From Scatosoma sp045537295 (GTDB lineage: Bacteria > Bacillota > Clostridia > Christensenellales > Borkfalkiaceae): a stretch of 64,000 nucleotides of DNA. The position numbers were made by a program, and so were the translations under genes. Every line of letters starts with the position of its first letter. Position 1 is the stretch's first letter. The stretch spans positions 38,593 through 102,592 of the forward strand of contig JAZSPG010000070.1 in the NCBI GenBank assembly GCA_045537295.1, written 5' to 3'. The notes beneath the pieces were generated by a model. That model was not told where the DNA came from. It ran no database searches and was given only the letters and a program-made list of their open reading frames with translations. Shown piece by piece: positions 35,026-43,107 of the stretch.

Positions 35026-35397
35026 ATGAACACCTACGCAAAATACAATCAATCGGAACAAGATTATTTAGAAAGCATTTTTTTATTGTTAAAAGAAAAA
35101 CCTGTCGTGCATAGAATCGACGTCGCGAAAAAAATGGAAGTTTCGCAGGCGGCGGTGAATAAAGCGATGAAAAATTTAAGCGAAAAGGGCTATATCTACG
35201 AGGACGGCAAACATTTATACTTAACCAAAACGGGCGAAAAATACGCCGAGGAAGTATACGAAAAACATTGTATCATCCGCGACTTTTTACAAAAAATCGG
35301 CGTTTCCCCCGCCAAAGCCGAGGAGGACGCCTGCCGTTTAGAACACCTCGTTTCCAAAGAAACTTTTTCCGCTATGGAAAAATTTTTATCTAAATAA
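35026..35397 (+). CDS. DtxR/MntR-family metal-responsive repressor
   Basis: A 123-residue winged-helix repressor that binds DNA when loaded with Fe2+ or Mn2+. The metal ligands of the MntR type are preserved: Asp and Glu in SEQDYLESI, His in EKHCIIRDF, and the Glu plus Glu-His set in AEEDACRLEHLVS. The recognition helix is in VSQAAVNKAMKNL. It lacks the SH3-like C-terminal domain, so it is the short form. ATG 35026 follows GAGGG. It lies just before feoAB, whose promoter carries palindromic boxes, so it very likely controls iron uptake. Confidence 0.88.
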   Translation: MNTYAKYNQSEQDYLESIFLLLKEKPVVHRIDVAKKMEVSQAAVNKAMKNLSEKGYIYEDGKHLYLTKTGEKYAEEVYEKHCIIRDFLQKIGVSPAKAEEDACRLEHLVSKETFSAMEKFLSK

Positions 35398-35410
35398 TTT
35401 CAAAAATTGT

Positions 35411-35446
35411 CAAGCGCGGAATCTCCCCCCGCGCTTGTATTTTTTG
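35411..35446 (+). terminator. Terminator after DtxR-type gene
   Basis: CAAGCGCGG, nine-base loop, CCGCGCTTG, then TATTTTTT. Confidence 0.85.
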
Positions 35447-35456
35447 GAAAATTTTT

Positions 35457-35470
35457 TTAACCAAGGTAAA
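35457..35470. promoter_or_regulatory. DtxR-type box A upstream of feo promoter
   Basis: TTAACCAAGGTAAA, seven bases before the -35. One base from the palindrome at 35552. Confidence 0.6.
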
Positions 35471-35477
35471 TTTTTGC

Positions 35478-35506
35478 TTGACAAGCGCATAAACTAATGA
35501 TATAAT
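35478..35506 (+). promoter_or_regulatory. Promoter of feoAB
   Basis: TTGACA (35478-35483), 17-bp spacer, TATAAT (35501-35506). Confidence 0.9.
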
Positions 35507-35551
35507 ACATAAGCAATACGGCGTGATAACCGTTTTTTCTATGCAACGAAA

Positions 35552-35567
35552 CTTAACCAAGGTTAAG
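35552..35567. promoter_or_regulatory. DtxR-type box B in feo leader
   Basis: CTTAACCAAGGTTAAG, a perfect 16-bp palindrome ~40 bases after the predicted start, a roadblock position. The adjacent regulator is the obvious ligand. Confidence 0.7.
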
Positions 35568-35592
35568 AAATTATAAAGTAAGGTGAAAGAAA

Positions 35593-35817
35593 TTGAAAAG
35601 ATTGTTGAGTGATTTGAAAGTAGGCGATAGCGGAAAGGTGGTAAAAGTCAACGGAGAGGGTGCAATTCGGCGCAGGCTGTTCGATATGGGTATCACGCCC
35701 GGGGTAGAAATTTATTTTCGGAAAAAAGCACCGCTTGGCGACCCGATTGAAATTACATTACGCGGGTATGAGTTGACCCTGCGCAAAGCCGAGGCAAGCT
35801 TTGTAGAGATAGAATAA
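35593..35817 (+). CDS. feoA: Ferrous iron transport protein FeoA
   Basis: SH3-like cytoplasmic partner of the FeoB iron channel. The 74-residue chain shows the family pattern: VGDSGKVVKVNGEG, RRRLFDMGITPG, then GYELTLRKAEASFVEI. The start is TTG at 35593 (no ATG fits), supported by AAGGTGA at the right distance. feoB follows 21 bp later. Confidence 0.93.
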   Translation: MKRLLSDLKVGDSGKVVKVNGEGAIRRRLFDMGITPGVEIYFRKKAPLGDPIEITLRGYELTLRKAEASFVEIE

Positions 35818-35838
35818 GGAGTAAAGGAGTAATAAAAA

Positions 35839-38142
35839 ATGGGGAACTTAAAATTTGCGCTTGCGGGCAATCCGAACTCGGGCAAAACCACGCTGTTTAA
35901 CGCGCTGACGGGCAGTACGGCGCACGTGGGGAACTGGCCGGGGGTGACGGTGGATAAAAAGGAAGGCGTGTGCAAGAGGGGCAAACAACCCGTCGATATT
36001 ATCGACTTGCCTGGGATTTATTCGCTTTCGCCGTATACGCCCGAGGAAGTAATCGCGAGAAATTATTTGTTGGACGAACGCCCCGATTGCATTATCAATA
36101 TCGTGGACGCCACCAACTTTGAACGGAACTTATACTTAACCACGCAACTTTTGGAAGTGGACATACCGCTTATCGTGGCGCTTAATATGACGGATATTTT
36201 AGAAAAGGACGGGGACGAAATCGACGAAAAGGCGTTGGAGGATAAAATGGGTGTGCCCGTCGTGGAAATTTCCGCGCTCCGCGATAAAAATATCGCGCTT
36301 TTAATCGATAGAGCGATTGATTCGGCGAAGAAAAAGCGCTCGGCAAAAAGCGTTTTAGAAAATACCTCCGTTTACGGCGCGATAGAAAACGCGGAAATCG
36401 CGTTCAAGCTCAAAGGCGTGGTTGCGCCTTTATTCCACGCGATAAAATTAGTAGAGCAGGACGAAATCGAGGTAAAAAACCATCCGCAAGAGGCGGTGGC
36501 GGGTAGAGAATTTTTGCAAAAGAACGCAAAAACCTTAGCCTTTAACGGCGACACCGAGGCGGAAATTGCCGACGCGAGATATAAATACATAACCGCGCAT
36601 TTCTCCCCCACGCTCAAACGGGCGAGAAAGAAAAAACAGGGCGAACTGACCAAATCGGATAAAGCGGATAGAGTGCTTACCCACCGCTTTGCGGGTATTC
36701 CTATTTTCCTGCTTATCTTATTTGCGGTGTTCCATATAACGTTCTCTGAAAACTTTTTGTATTTGGGCAGTATTATCCCTGCGTTTGGGGAATGGTGCGC
36801 GCAAGAGAGCGATAGCTTTGTAAAAGGCATTTTCTTTTCGAGCAAGGGGGTAAACTCGTTGGGGGCTACGCTCTATTACGCAATGCAGGCGCTAACGGAC
36901 GCTATCGGCAGGGGCTTGCAGGGCGTTATGACTGGCGCAAACGCAAGCGACTGGGCGGGACAACTCGTCGTGGACGGCGTTTGGGGCGGTATTTCGGCGG
37001 TACTTTCGTTTATGCCTCAAATCCTTGTGTTGTTTTTGTGTTTCTCTATCTTAGAGGACAGCGGTTATATGGCGCGTGTGGCGTTCATTTTGGATAGACT
37101 GCTTAGAAGATTTGGCGTTTCGGGCAGAGCGTTTATGCCGATGATTATGGGCTTTGGCTGTTCGATACCCGCAATGGCGAATACGAGAACGCTTGCCGAC
37201 GAAAAGGAACGCACGGCGACCATTCGCGTAATCCCGTTCTTTTCCTGCGGGGCAAAATTACCCATTTTGACGGCGATTTCGGGCGGTATCGTGATGTCGT
37301 TCGGGGTAGGGAACGCGGAAATTATCACCTATTCTATGTATCTTTTGGGTATGGTTTCGGCGGTGCTGTCCTTGTTGATTATGCGCAATACCTCTATGCG
37401 TGGGGAAGCGCCACCCTTTATTATGGAATTGCCTATCTACCGTAGACCGGGGTTTAGAAATTTAATGCTCCACCTTTGGGAAAAACTCAAACATTACGTA
37501 GAAAAGGCGTTTACCATTATTCTCGTTTCGTGTATCGTCGTTTGGTTCTTGTCCAACTTCGGTTGGGATTGGAAGATGGCGGGGGATATGAGTCAATCTA
37601 TCTTGGCGTCTTTGGGTAAATTATTGCAACCCATTTTCACGCCACTCGGCTTTGGCAGTCAGCTTGGCGAGTGGGGCTGGATATTCGTCGTAGCCGCCGT
37701 TACGGGCTTGATTGCTAAAGAGAACGTTATCGCAACCTTTGCCTCACTCGCGGCGTGCTTGCCCGGGCTTGCGGGTTTTGAGGGAACGGAGGACGGTATT
37801 AAAGAGGTTGTGCTTATGATTTCCGCAACGGGCATTACTATCCCCGGGCTTATCTCGTTTATCGCGTTTAATATGACCACCGTACCTTGCTTTGCGTCGG
37901 TAGCGACGGCAAGAGGCGAGGTAGGCGAGGGCAAATTCAAGTGGACTTTGCTGTTTTGGTTGGTTGCGTCCTATCTAATCGGCATAACCGTGTACGCGTT
38001 CGGCAGTATGTTCAGCGGAGAACTGTGGGCGATTATCGTAAGCGTTTGTCTGTTGGCGGTGGCGGTTTTGGCGACGCTGGGTATCGTTTGGTATAACAAA
38101 AAGGGCAGTTTGAAAGGCGTACTGAAAGGTAAAAAACAATGA
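35839..38142 (+). CDS. feoB: Ferrous iron transporter FeoB
   Basis: Main Fe2+ importer of anaerobes. The N-terminal G domain carries G1 GNPNSGKTT, DLPGIYSL (G3) and NMTD (G4); a helical spacer follows, then the membrane core with two Gate repeats containing the Cys-rich segments (IMGFGCSIPA and IPFFSCGAKLPI). 767 residues is longer than most clostridial FeoB, owing to a basic linker near residue 265 (ARKKKQGELTKS). ATG 35839 after AAGGAG. Iron-repressed regulation is inferred from the boxes upstream. Confidence 0.97.
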   Translation: MGNLKFALAGNPNSGKTTLFNALTGSTAHVGNWPGVTVDKKEGVCKRGKQPVDIIDLPGIYSLSPYTPEEVIARNYLLDERPDCIINIVDATNFERNLYLTTQLLEVDIPLIVALNMTDILEKDGDEIDEKALEDKMGVPVVEISALRDKNIALLIDRAIDSAKKKRSAKSVLENTSVYGAIENAEIAFKLKGVVAPLFHAIKLVEQDEIEVKNHPQEAVAGREFLQKNAKTLAFNGDTEAEIADARYKYITAHFSPTLKRARKKKQGELTKSDKADRVLTHRFAGIPIFLLILFAVFHITFSENFLYLGSIIPAFGEWCAQESDSFVKGIFFSSKGVNSLGATLYYAMQALTDAIGRGLQGVMTGANASDWAGQLVVDGVWGGISAVLSFMPQILVLFLCFSILEDSGYMARVAFILDRLLRRFGVSGRAFMPMIMGFGCSIPAMANTRTLADEKERTATIRVIPFFSCGAKLPILTAISGGIVMSFGVGNAEIITYSMYLLGMVSAVLSLLIMRNTSMRGEAPPFIMELPIYRRPGFRNLMLHLWEKLKHYVEKAFTIILVSCIVVWFLSNFGWDWKMAGDMSQSILASLGKLLQPIFTPLGFGSQLGEWGWIFVVAAVTGLIAKENVIATFASLAACLPGLAGFEGTEDGIKEVVLMISATGITIPGLISFIAFNMTTVPCFASVATARGEVGEGKFKWTLLFWLVASYLIGITVYAFGSMFSGELWAIIVSVCLLAVAVLATLGIVWYNKKGSLKGVLKGKKQ

Positions 38143-38309
38143 AACCAATAGATATTATAATTATCGTTTTGGCGGGGCTTGCCGTCGTGGGCATAACCGC
38201 TTGGGCGATTTATAAAAAAAAGACGGGGAAAGGCGGGTGCTGTGATTGCCCGTACAAGAACGGCTGTCAAAGCTGTCCGTCCTCAAAAACCAAAGAAAAA
38301 GACGAATAA
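38139..38309 (+). CDS. FeoB-associated Cys-rich membrane protein
   Basis: A 56-residue protein of the small family that sits after feoB in Firmicutes. One N-terminal membrane helix (about residues 5-24) is followed by a Cys cluster (CCDCPYKNGCQSCP) that could bind iron, then a Lys-rich tail. ATG 38139 overlaps the feoB stop, so it is translationally coupled. Its role in iron transfer is a family-level inference. Confidence 0.88.
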   Translation: MKPIDIIIIVLAGLAVVGITAWAIYKKKTGKGGCCDCPYKNGCQSCPSSKTKEKDE

Positions 38310-38346
38310 AAAACGACGGAGCGAGAAATTCGCTCCGCCGTTTTTT
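38310..38346. terminator. Terminator between feo operon and veg
   Basis: AACG-A-CGGAGCGA pairs with TCGCTCCG-C-CGTT (one mismatch), six T follow. A-rich lead-in also serves the minus strand. Confidence 0.85.
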
Positions 38347-38584
38347 ACAAGCGTTTGATTTTTACCGTTCCGCATAAGACGTCCGAATAGGAATACGCCG
38401 TTTTGCCCAAAAAATCCTCGTCGTCGGGTTTGACGGTGAAAAGGGCGGGGTAAATACCCGAAAGCACACCCGAATAGCTCACGCTTTTATTCCTGCCTAA
38501 GTTGACTTTTACGGCAACGCGTTGCGCCGAGCAGTCCTTTACCATTTGTTTAATATCCGTTATTTTTTTGGTCGGTTTAATCAT
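38345..38584 (-). CDS. veg: Veg family protein
   Basis: Small cytoplasmic protein of the Veg family, reported in Bacillus to influence biofilm formation and spore germination; biochemical role unsettled. The 79-residue chain shows the family pattern: ITDIKQMVKDCSAQRV, VNLGRNKSVSYSGVLSGIYPALFTV, ending YSDVLCGTVKIK. I start at ATG 38584; the longer frame to a TTG at 38602 adds six residues. No Shine-Dalgarno is clear. In many Clostridia veg lies next to the SPOCS/LysM gene and ispE, as here. Confidence 0.88.
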   Translation of the reverse strand: MIKPTKKITDIKQMVKDCSAQRVAVKVNLGRNKSVSYSGVLSGIYPALFTVKPDDEDFLGKTAYSYSDVLCGTVKIKRL

Positions 38585-38664
38585 AGAAACAGTATTGCCC
38601 AAAGCGCGTTATTTTATGCCCGTTCGTCCAAAATTTCCCAAAAATCGAGCGGGAGAAGTTCTAT

Positions 38665-38692
38665 TTTACACGCGCAAAGCATACGATATAAC
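38665..38692 (+). promoter_or_regulatory. Candidate promoter of SPOCS/LysM gene
   Basis: TTTACA (38665-38670), 16-bp spacer, TATAAC (38687-38692). Confidence 0.5.
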
Positions 38693-38735
38693 CGACGACA
38701 AAATTATGCGCTTTACGCAACAGGAGGGAGAGTTT

Positions 38736-40220
38736 ATGTCTATCAAACCGCAATATGAAACCTATCGCTATACGGGCGAAATTTGTAGGTTAAGAAGTCA
38801 ATCTATCGTAGAATGTCGGCTTTCGGGCAGTGAAATCGGCAGTATTTTGGCGGTACATTCGTCTGCAATTAGCGAGGAATGTACTTGCGCGGACGGTGAG
38901 GTACGCTACGGGGGCAAGGTGTTGCTCTGTATTGTTTACGAGGACGCAAACGGAAAAATTTGCCGAGTTGAAAGGGGTGCGGAGTTTTATCATAAAGCGG
39001 AAGGCGCGTTCGTTTCGCCCGCTTGTTTTGCGAAAAATTTATTAAGCGTTGAGAATGTCAGCCACCGTCGCGAAGGTTCGGGTTTGTATATTTCCGTCGT
39101 CGTCGGCGCGGATATTCAAGTGTACGGGGGCAAACAGGTGGAATATTTTATCGGCGGGGAAGAGATTGCCGTGCAAACTCAGCCCGTTACCCTTTGTAAA
39201 ACGGTGTGCGTGTCGGGCGAAACGGAAGGCGAGGACGAATTTGACGCCGACGCTACGGGTGATATTTTATTACATAGCGAAAAAGCGCTCGTCACCGCTT
39301 GCAGAGCAAACGCGGGGCAGGTGGAAATCGAGGGCGAACTCAACCTCGGCGTTTGCGTTTTGAAAACGGACGAAAGCGTTTGCTCGTACGAACGCTTAAT
39401 CCCGTTCCGTATGCAAATACCCTGCGAAGAGGCGTTCGGTAAAGTGACGGCGGGCGCGCGGGTGATTGTCAAATCGGCGGTGCTTTCTTCGAATATCGAC
39501 GAGGACAAAGGCAGGTGTAAAATCGTGTTTAGTTATACCCTCTCTGCCGATTGTTTCCTTTCGGCAAAAGAGGAACTTACCGTGTGCGCGGACGCCTTTT
39601 CGCCGTGTGCACAGTTGGAGTTGGAAACGCAAAAGGATAGGGGCAGGTATTTAACGAACCAAACGAGATGCGTTGAAAGGGTAGAGGGCAAGGCGGTGCT
39701 TTCGCCTGCGATTGACGGCGATTACGCGCTTTGTTCGGCAGTGTTACCGCGCGCCGAAGCGGTGTGCAAAAAGACGGACGCGGGCTTTGAGATAGAGGGG
39801 ATTTTAACGGCGGAAGTGTTATTAAAAGGCGAGAACGGTTATAAATCGACCACCCTTTCCTTACCGTTCGTGTTCCCGATAGATATCGAGGGCGAGGAAG
39901 TCGAGGCGGACTGTATGGTATGCGCCTTGAATATCCGTCGGAAAAAGGACGGCGAAACGGAAGCGGAGGCGAATATTAAATTTTGCTTGAAAGCGTACGA
40001 GGAGGCGGAGTGGGAATATATTTGCAAGGCGAGCGAGGGGGAAAAGATAGAGGAAAACGAGTCGGCGATTTCGATATTTATACCGCGCGCGGGCGAGGAT
40101 TTGTGGCAGGTAGCAAAACGCCTTTCGCGTATGCCTGAGGATTTGCAAAAAAGCAATCCCGACTTGACTTTTCCCGTAAAAGAGGGCGAAAGAATATTCG
40201 TTTATCGGCAAATTAAGTAA
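38736..40220 (+). CDS. SPOCS-domain protein with C-terminal LysM
   Basis: A 494-residue protein made of repeated SPOCS (DUF3794) beta domains, as in clostridial spore-coat and morphogenesis proteins. Repeat hallmarks are the alternating blocks near CADGEVRYGGKVLLCIVYED, VQTQPVTLCKTV, and KCRIVFSYTLSADCF-like strands across the length. The last ~45 residues form a LysM peptidoglycan-binding motif (GEDLWQVAKRLSRMPEDL then NPDL...KEGERIFVY). There is no signal peptide, consistent with assembly from the mother-cell side. ATG 38736 after AGGAGGGAG; the frame open from 38502 overlaps veg's start region and is not used. Confidence 0.87.
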   Translation: MSIKPQYETYRYTGEICRLRSQSIVECRLSGSEIGSILAVHSSAISEECTCADGEVRYGGKVLLCIVYEDANGKICRVERGAEFYHKAEGAFVSPACFAKNLLSVENVSHRREGSGLYISVVVGADIQVYGGKQVEYFIGGEEIAVQTQPVTLCKTVCVSGETEGEDEFDADATGDILLHSEKALVTACRANAGQVEIEGELNLGVCVLKTDESVCSYERLIPFRMQIPCEEAFGKVTAGARVIVKSAVLSSNIDEDKGRCKIVFSYTLSADCFLSAKEELTVCADAFSPCAQLELETQKDRGRYLTNQTRCVERVEGKAVLSPAIDGDYALCSAVLPRAEAVCKKTDAGFEIEGILTAEVLLKGENGYKSTTLSLPFVFPIDIEGEEVEADCMVCALNIRRKKDGETEAEANIKFCLKAYEEAEWEYICKASEGEKIEENESAISIFIPRAGEDLWQVAKRLSRMPEDLQKSNPDLTFPVKEGERIFVYRQIK

Positions 40221-40276
40221 AAATTGTAAAAAATTTCGCGGAACGGTTGAAATTTTCCGAAAAATATGGTACAATA

Positions 40277-40304
40277 AACGCGACGGGGTTTTTCCCGTCG
40301 CGTT
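40277..40304 (+). terminator. Strong hairpin before ispE
   Basis: AACGCGACGGG pairs perfectly with CCCGTCGCGTT around a six-base loop. Only TTT follows, so it is a weak terminator or an mRNA end. A possible promoter (TTGAAA 40247, 17 bp, TACAAT 40270) would start transcription inside its 5' arm, so one of the two calls is probably wrong. Confidence 0.5.
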
Positions 40305-40332
40305 TGACTAATTTTAAGAAGTTATGTTTTTT

Positions 40333-41253
40333 ATGAATTCGGTGAAAATAAAAGCGTACGCAAAAATCAATTTGACCTTGGAAATACAAGGCATCGAGGC
40401 GGGTTATCATCTTTTGGACTCGCTCGTGGCAAGCATTGATTTGTACGATTTAATTATCTTGAAAAAACGCAAGGACGGGCGTTCGACGGTTACGATGCGC
40501 GGAATGGATAGCGAAACTATCCCGCCCGAAAAAAATAACGCCTTAAAATGCGCCGAGGCGTTTAGCCGAAAATTCAAGGTGAACGGCGTGGATATCACCG
40601 TGCATAAAAATATCCCTATCGGCGCGGGTCTGGGCGGTTCGTCCGCCGATATCGCGGGTGTGATTTTGGGTATGGCAAAGCTGTATTCCATCACCGATTT
40701 TTCGGCGTTGAAAGCGCTTGCCGATTCGCTGGGTAGCGATACGGGATATATGCTGACGGGCGGGTTTGCGCGAATGCAGGGCAGGGGCGAAAAGGTTGCG
40801 CCTTTATCCATTGATAAAACGCTGTATTTATTATTGCTTTGCCCGTTTTCAAGCGTGTCCGCGGGTGCGTGCTATCAAAAGTACGATAGCTTGCCCAAAA
40901 CGCTCGAATGGCGGGAAAGCCAAACGCAAGGCTGTATCGACGCTTTGATGAAAAAAGATATAAACGAGGCAGGCAGGTATTTAACGAACGACTTATTCGT
41001 GCCTGCGTTGCACTTAAATTCCGAGGTGCAAACCGCGCTCAACGAGCTAAAAGCGTTTGCTCCCTTAGGTGCGAGTATGACGGGTTCGGGTAGCGGAGTG
41101 TTCGCTGTTTTTGAAAGTAAAGAGCTTTGCGAGTGGGCGAAAAGCAGGTATAAGGGCAAGTTCCGCGCGTTCACCGCGAAAACGGTTTGTCCAAACCAAG
41201 AAAAAGAGAAAAAATTACGCGGACCGTTCGTGCTTGGCGCGGACGAGGCGTGA
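40333..41253 (+). CDS. ispE: 4-diphosphocytidyl-2-C-methyl-D-erythritol kinase
   Basis: GHMP kinase of the MEP isoprenoid pathway; phosphorylates CDP-methylerythritol. The opening VKIKAYAKINLTLEI and the ATP loop IPIGAGLGGSSADIAG near residue 98 are diagnostic; GASMTGSGSGVFAVF near residue 250 is the third GHMP motif. 306 residues. ATG 40333 has AAGAAG 11 bases away; ATG 40324 is the alternative, only two bases from the same site. The MEP rather than mevalonate route fits Clostridia. Confidence 0.95.
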   Translation: MNSVKIKAYAKINLTLEIQGIEAGYHLLDSLVASIDLYDLIILKKRKDGRSTVTMRGMDSETIPPEKNNALKCAEAFSRKFKVNGVDITVHKNIPIGAGLGGSSADIAGVILGMAKLYSITDFSALKALADSLGSDTGYMLTGGFARMQGRGEKVAPLSIDKTLYLLLLCPFSSVSAGACYQKYDSLPKTLEWRESQTQGCIDALMKKDINEAGRYLTNDLFVPALHLNSEVQTALNELKAFAPLGASMTGSGSGVFAVFESKELCEWAKSRYKGKFRAFTAKTVCPNQEKEKKLRGPFVLGADEA

Positions 41254-41278
41254 AAAATAAAAAACGGAGAAAAAGCAA

Positions 41279-42199
41279 ATGGAAGAAAGAACGGTTGACG
41301 ACGAATACGGCAGAGGAATACGCTTAAAAAAGACGAAAGACGGGTATATCGACGCAACGGACGCGTCGTTGCAGGACGCGGACGGGGAACTGGACGAGGG
41401 CGAAGAAATCGCGTTTGAATACCCCGTGTTCGATACGGACGAGGACGACGAGGATTTGGTAGGGCTTTCGCCTGAGGAAGCGCTCGCGCTTCGTCGTAAA
41501 AAGGAAGAGGAAGAGGCGCAAAGAAAAGCGGATTACGCGCAGACTTGCAAAGAGGGTGACGCGCTGTTGCAATCGGGCAGTTTCAAAGCGGCGGAATTAA
41601 AATTCGAGCGCGCTTTGGGTTTGGACGAGGAAGCGTGCGAGGCGTGCGTGGGCTACTGGCGCGCAAAAACCGCCGATTTTGCCAACCCCGATATTTTGAT
41701 TGAGGAATACGCCGAGTCGGGTATTGAAAACTTGGAATACGACTTGGGCTTGAATGCCGTGGATACCATTAAACGCGAATACGGCAAGGTGTTCGCCCGC
41801 CGTTTACAAGAGTTAGGCGAGGAAGAAAAACCGCTCCGTGCGCAGTTCGAGGAAAAACAAGCCAAGCGCAGAGCGGTACTGTCGGAAAGACTGAAAAAAT
41901 CCACGCTTATCTTTTGCGCCGTGGCAATCCCGACGCTCGTGTTGCTTATTTTAACGCTGGTGTTCGGTTTGAAAAATTTCACCACGCTCGGCGGGGAATA
42001 TATCACGCCGACGATAGTTTTGGGTGTAGCGTTTTTCCTGTGCTTTATCGCGTTCATTTTCGTTACGAATAAATGGATAAACGATTTTAGAATACGCAAG
42101 GCGAACGAACTCCTTACCTCTACGGACGAGGGCAAACGGTTGCTGAAAATTCGCGCGTATAAAGAGCTTTACGAGTGCTTAGTGCCCAACGAGGCGTAA
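41279..42199 (+). CDS. Orphan protein with acidic N-terminus, TPR-like region and two membrane helices
   Basis: Not recognised. In order: an acidic, probably disordered start of ~75 residues (many Asp and Glu); a helical stretch (residues ~85-125) with TPR-like spacing (GDALLQSGSFKAAELKFERALGL); a charged coiled-coil-like segment; then two strong membrane helices (LIFCAVAIPTLVLLILT and a second ~30 residues on) and a short cytoplasmic tail. 306 residues. ATG 41279 after CGGAGAAAAA, 25 bp after ispE, so probably co-transcribed. The layout suggests a cytoplasmic-facing scaffold fixed to the membrane. Confidence 0.68.
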   Translation: MEERTVDDEYGRGIRLKKTKDGYIDATDASLQDADGELDEGEEIAFEYPVFDTDEDDEDLVGLSPEEALALRRKKEEEEAQRKADYAQTCKEGDALLQSGSFKAAELKFERALGLDEEACEACVGYWRAKTADFANPDILIEEYAESGIENLEYDLGLNAVDTIKREYGKVFARRLQELGEEEKPLRAQFEEKQAKRRAVLSERLKKSTLIFCAVAIPTLVLLILTLVFGLKNFTTLGGEYITPTIVLGVAFFLCFIAFIFVTNKWINDFRIRKANELLTSTDEGKRLLKIRAYKELYECLVPNEA

Positions 42200-42223
42200 A
42201 AATTACCGCATAACCAAAAACCG

Positions 42224-42260
42224 AATAAAAGGCGCTGACTTCCCGTCAACGCCTTTTTTT
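42224..42260 (+). terminator. Terminator, left copy of 37-bp duplicated sequence
   Basis: GGCG-C-TGAC pairs with GTCA-A-CGCC, then seven T. Nearly identical (two substitutions plus the last base) to 43013-43049. Confidence 0.88.
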
Positions 42261-42468
42261 AATCGTATTCTTTTAATCCAAGCAAATAATCGGTGGAAAC
42301 TTCCAAATTGCGCGCGATATCCACAATCGCCTGCATAGGCGGTTCGTTGTGCCCGTTTAGCCACTCGCATAAGGTTGTGGGCTGTATATTAAGGGCTTTG
42401 GCAAGGTCTTTTTGCGTGCGCCCTAACTCCTTTAATACCGTTTTTACCCGTTCGCCAAATATCTTCAT
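42259..42468 (-). CDS. XRE-family repressor
   Basis: A 69-residue Cro/C1-type DNA-binding protein consisting of little more than one helix-turn-helix domain (TQKDLAKALNIQPTTLCEWLNG) and the tail STDYLLGLKEYD. It sits back to back with a small membrane protein gene. The intergenic region holds three ATTCAT-N5-ATGAAT-type inverted repeats, one overlapping this gene's own -10. It therefore likely represses itself and its neighbour. The ATG at 42468 has no Shine-Dalgarno and a TATAAT only seven bases upstream, so its mRNA may be leaderless, as lambda cI mRNA is. Confidence 0.88.
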   Translation of the reverse strand: MKIFGERVKTVLKELGRTQKDLAKALNIQPTTLCEWLNGHNEPPMQAIVDIARNLEVSTDYLLGLKEYD

Positions 42469-42469
42469 A

Positions 42470-42559
42470 ATTCATATTATATAAATTTTCACAAAAAATA
42501 TTATAAATATTCATAAAATATGAATACATTAAATACTTGACTATTCATAATAAATGAAT
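42470..42559. promoter_or_regulatory. Three inverted-repeat operators of the XRE repressor
   Basis: ATTCAT-N5-ATGAAT is perfect at 42509-42525 and 42543-42559; 42470-42486 has one mismatch (ATAAAT). The third site exactly fills the spacer of the membrane-protein promoter. Confidence 0.78.
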
Positions 42560-42565
42560 TATAAT
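42537..42565 (+). promoter_or_regulatory. Promoter of small membrane protein gene
   Basis: TTGACT (42537-42542), 17-bp spacer made of an operator, TATAAT (42560-42565). Start near 42572, right at the AAGGAGG. Confidence 0.85.
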
Positions 42566-42583
42566 TTTTTTAAGGAGGGTTTT

Positions 42584-43027
42584 ATGGAAAATAACGATAA
42601 ATTTTTAGGAGAGAGGATTCTATTAACGGTTTTCGCTATTATGCAAATTCTTTTGAGTTTTATAACTTTATATCATTTGTATGGCGATTTGTCCTTAAAT
42701 GGAGAGAAAAAGGGATTTTTATTATATGAATTATGTGGTTGTTTATGTATGATTTTACTGTGTGTAGAGTTATATTATTCGCTGAGAACTTTTTTAACGG
42801 AAAGCGTTGAAGATAAATTTATTTTACAAGGAAAAGCGTGGGTGTTTCTATTTATTGCGGGGTTTCTCTATTTTGTAACGGCATTTAGCATATATAGGAA
42901 AGAAGAGGACGATATATTTACCGCTATTTTTGCGGGTATTATTCCTTTTGGGTCTATCGTAATTATATTTTTTATGTACATTTTAGAAAGAAAGGATTTT
43001 TTCGAAAAATTAAATAAAAGGCGCTGA
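42584..43027 (+). CDS. Small four-helix membrane protein, XRE-controlled
   Basis: A 147-residue membrane protein of no family I can name. It starts MENNDKFLGERILL and shows about four hydrophobic segments (near residues 10-30, 40-60, 80-100 and 110-132) and a Lys-rich C-terminus. Codon use is far richer in A and T than in neighbouring genes (TTA, ATT, AAA), suggesting acquisition. ATG 42584 with AAGGAGG. The last four codons and stop (Asn-Lys-Arg-Arg) lie inside the duplicated terminator, so its original 3' end may have been replaced. Under control of the divergent XRE repressor. Confidence 0.72.
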   Translation: MENNDKFLGERILLTVFAIMQILLSFITLYHLYGDLSLNGEKKGFLLYELCGCLCMILLCVELYYSLRTFLTESVEDKFILQGKAWVFLFIAGFLYFVTAFSIYRKEEDDIFTAIFAGIIPFGSIVIIFFMYILERKDFFEKLNKRR

Positions 43028-43049
43028 CTTTCCGTCGACGCCTTTTTTA
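43013..43049 (+). terminator. Terminator, right copy of 37-bp duplicated sequence
   Basis: Same sequence as 42224-42260 with C-to-T, A-to-G and a final T-to-A change. It overlaps the end of the membrane-protein gene. Confidence 0.88.
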
Positions 43050-43069
43050 TTATAAGGAAGTAAAAATCG

Positions 43070-43098
43070 TTGCGTTTATTAGGGAATAATGGTATAAT
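43070..43098 (+). promoter_or_regulatory. Promoter of ABC exporter operon
   Basis: TTGCGT (43070-43075), 17-bp spacer, TATAAT (43093-43098). The ATG is nine bases on, so the leader is about three bases. Confidence 0.75.
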
Positions 43099-43107
43099 AG
43101 GGAAAGT

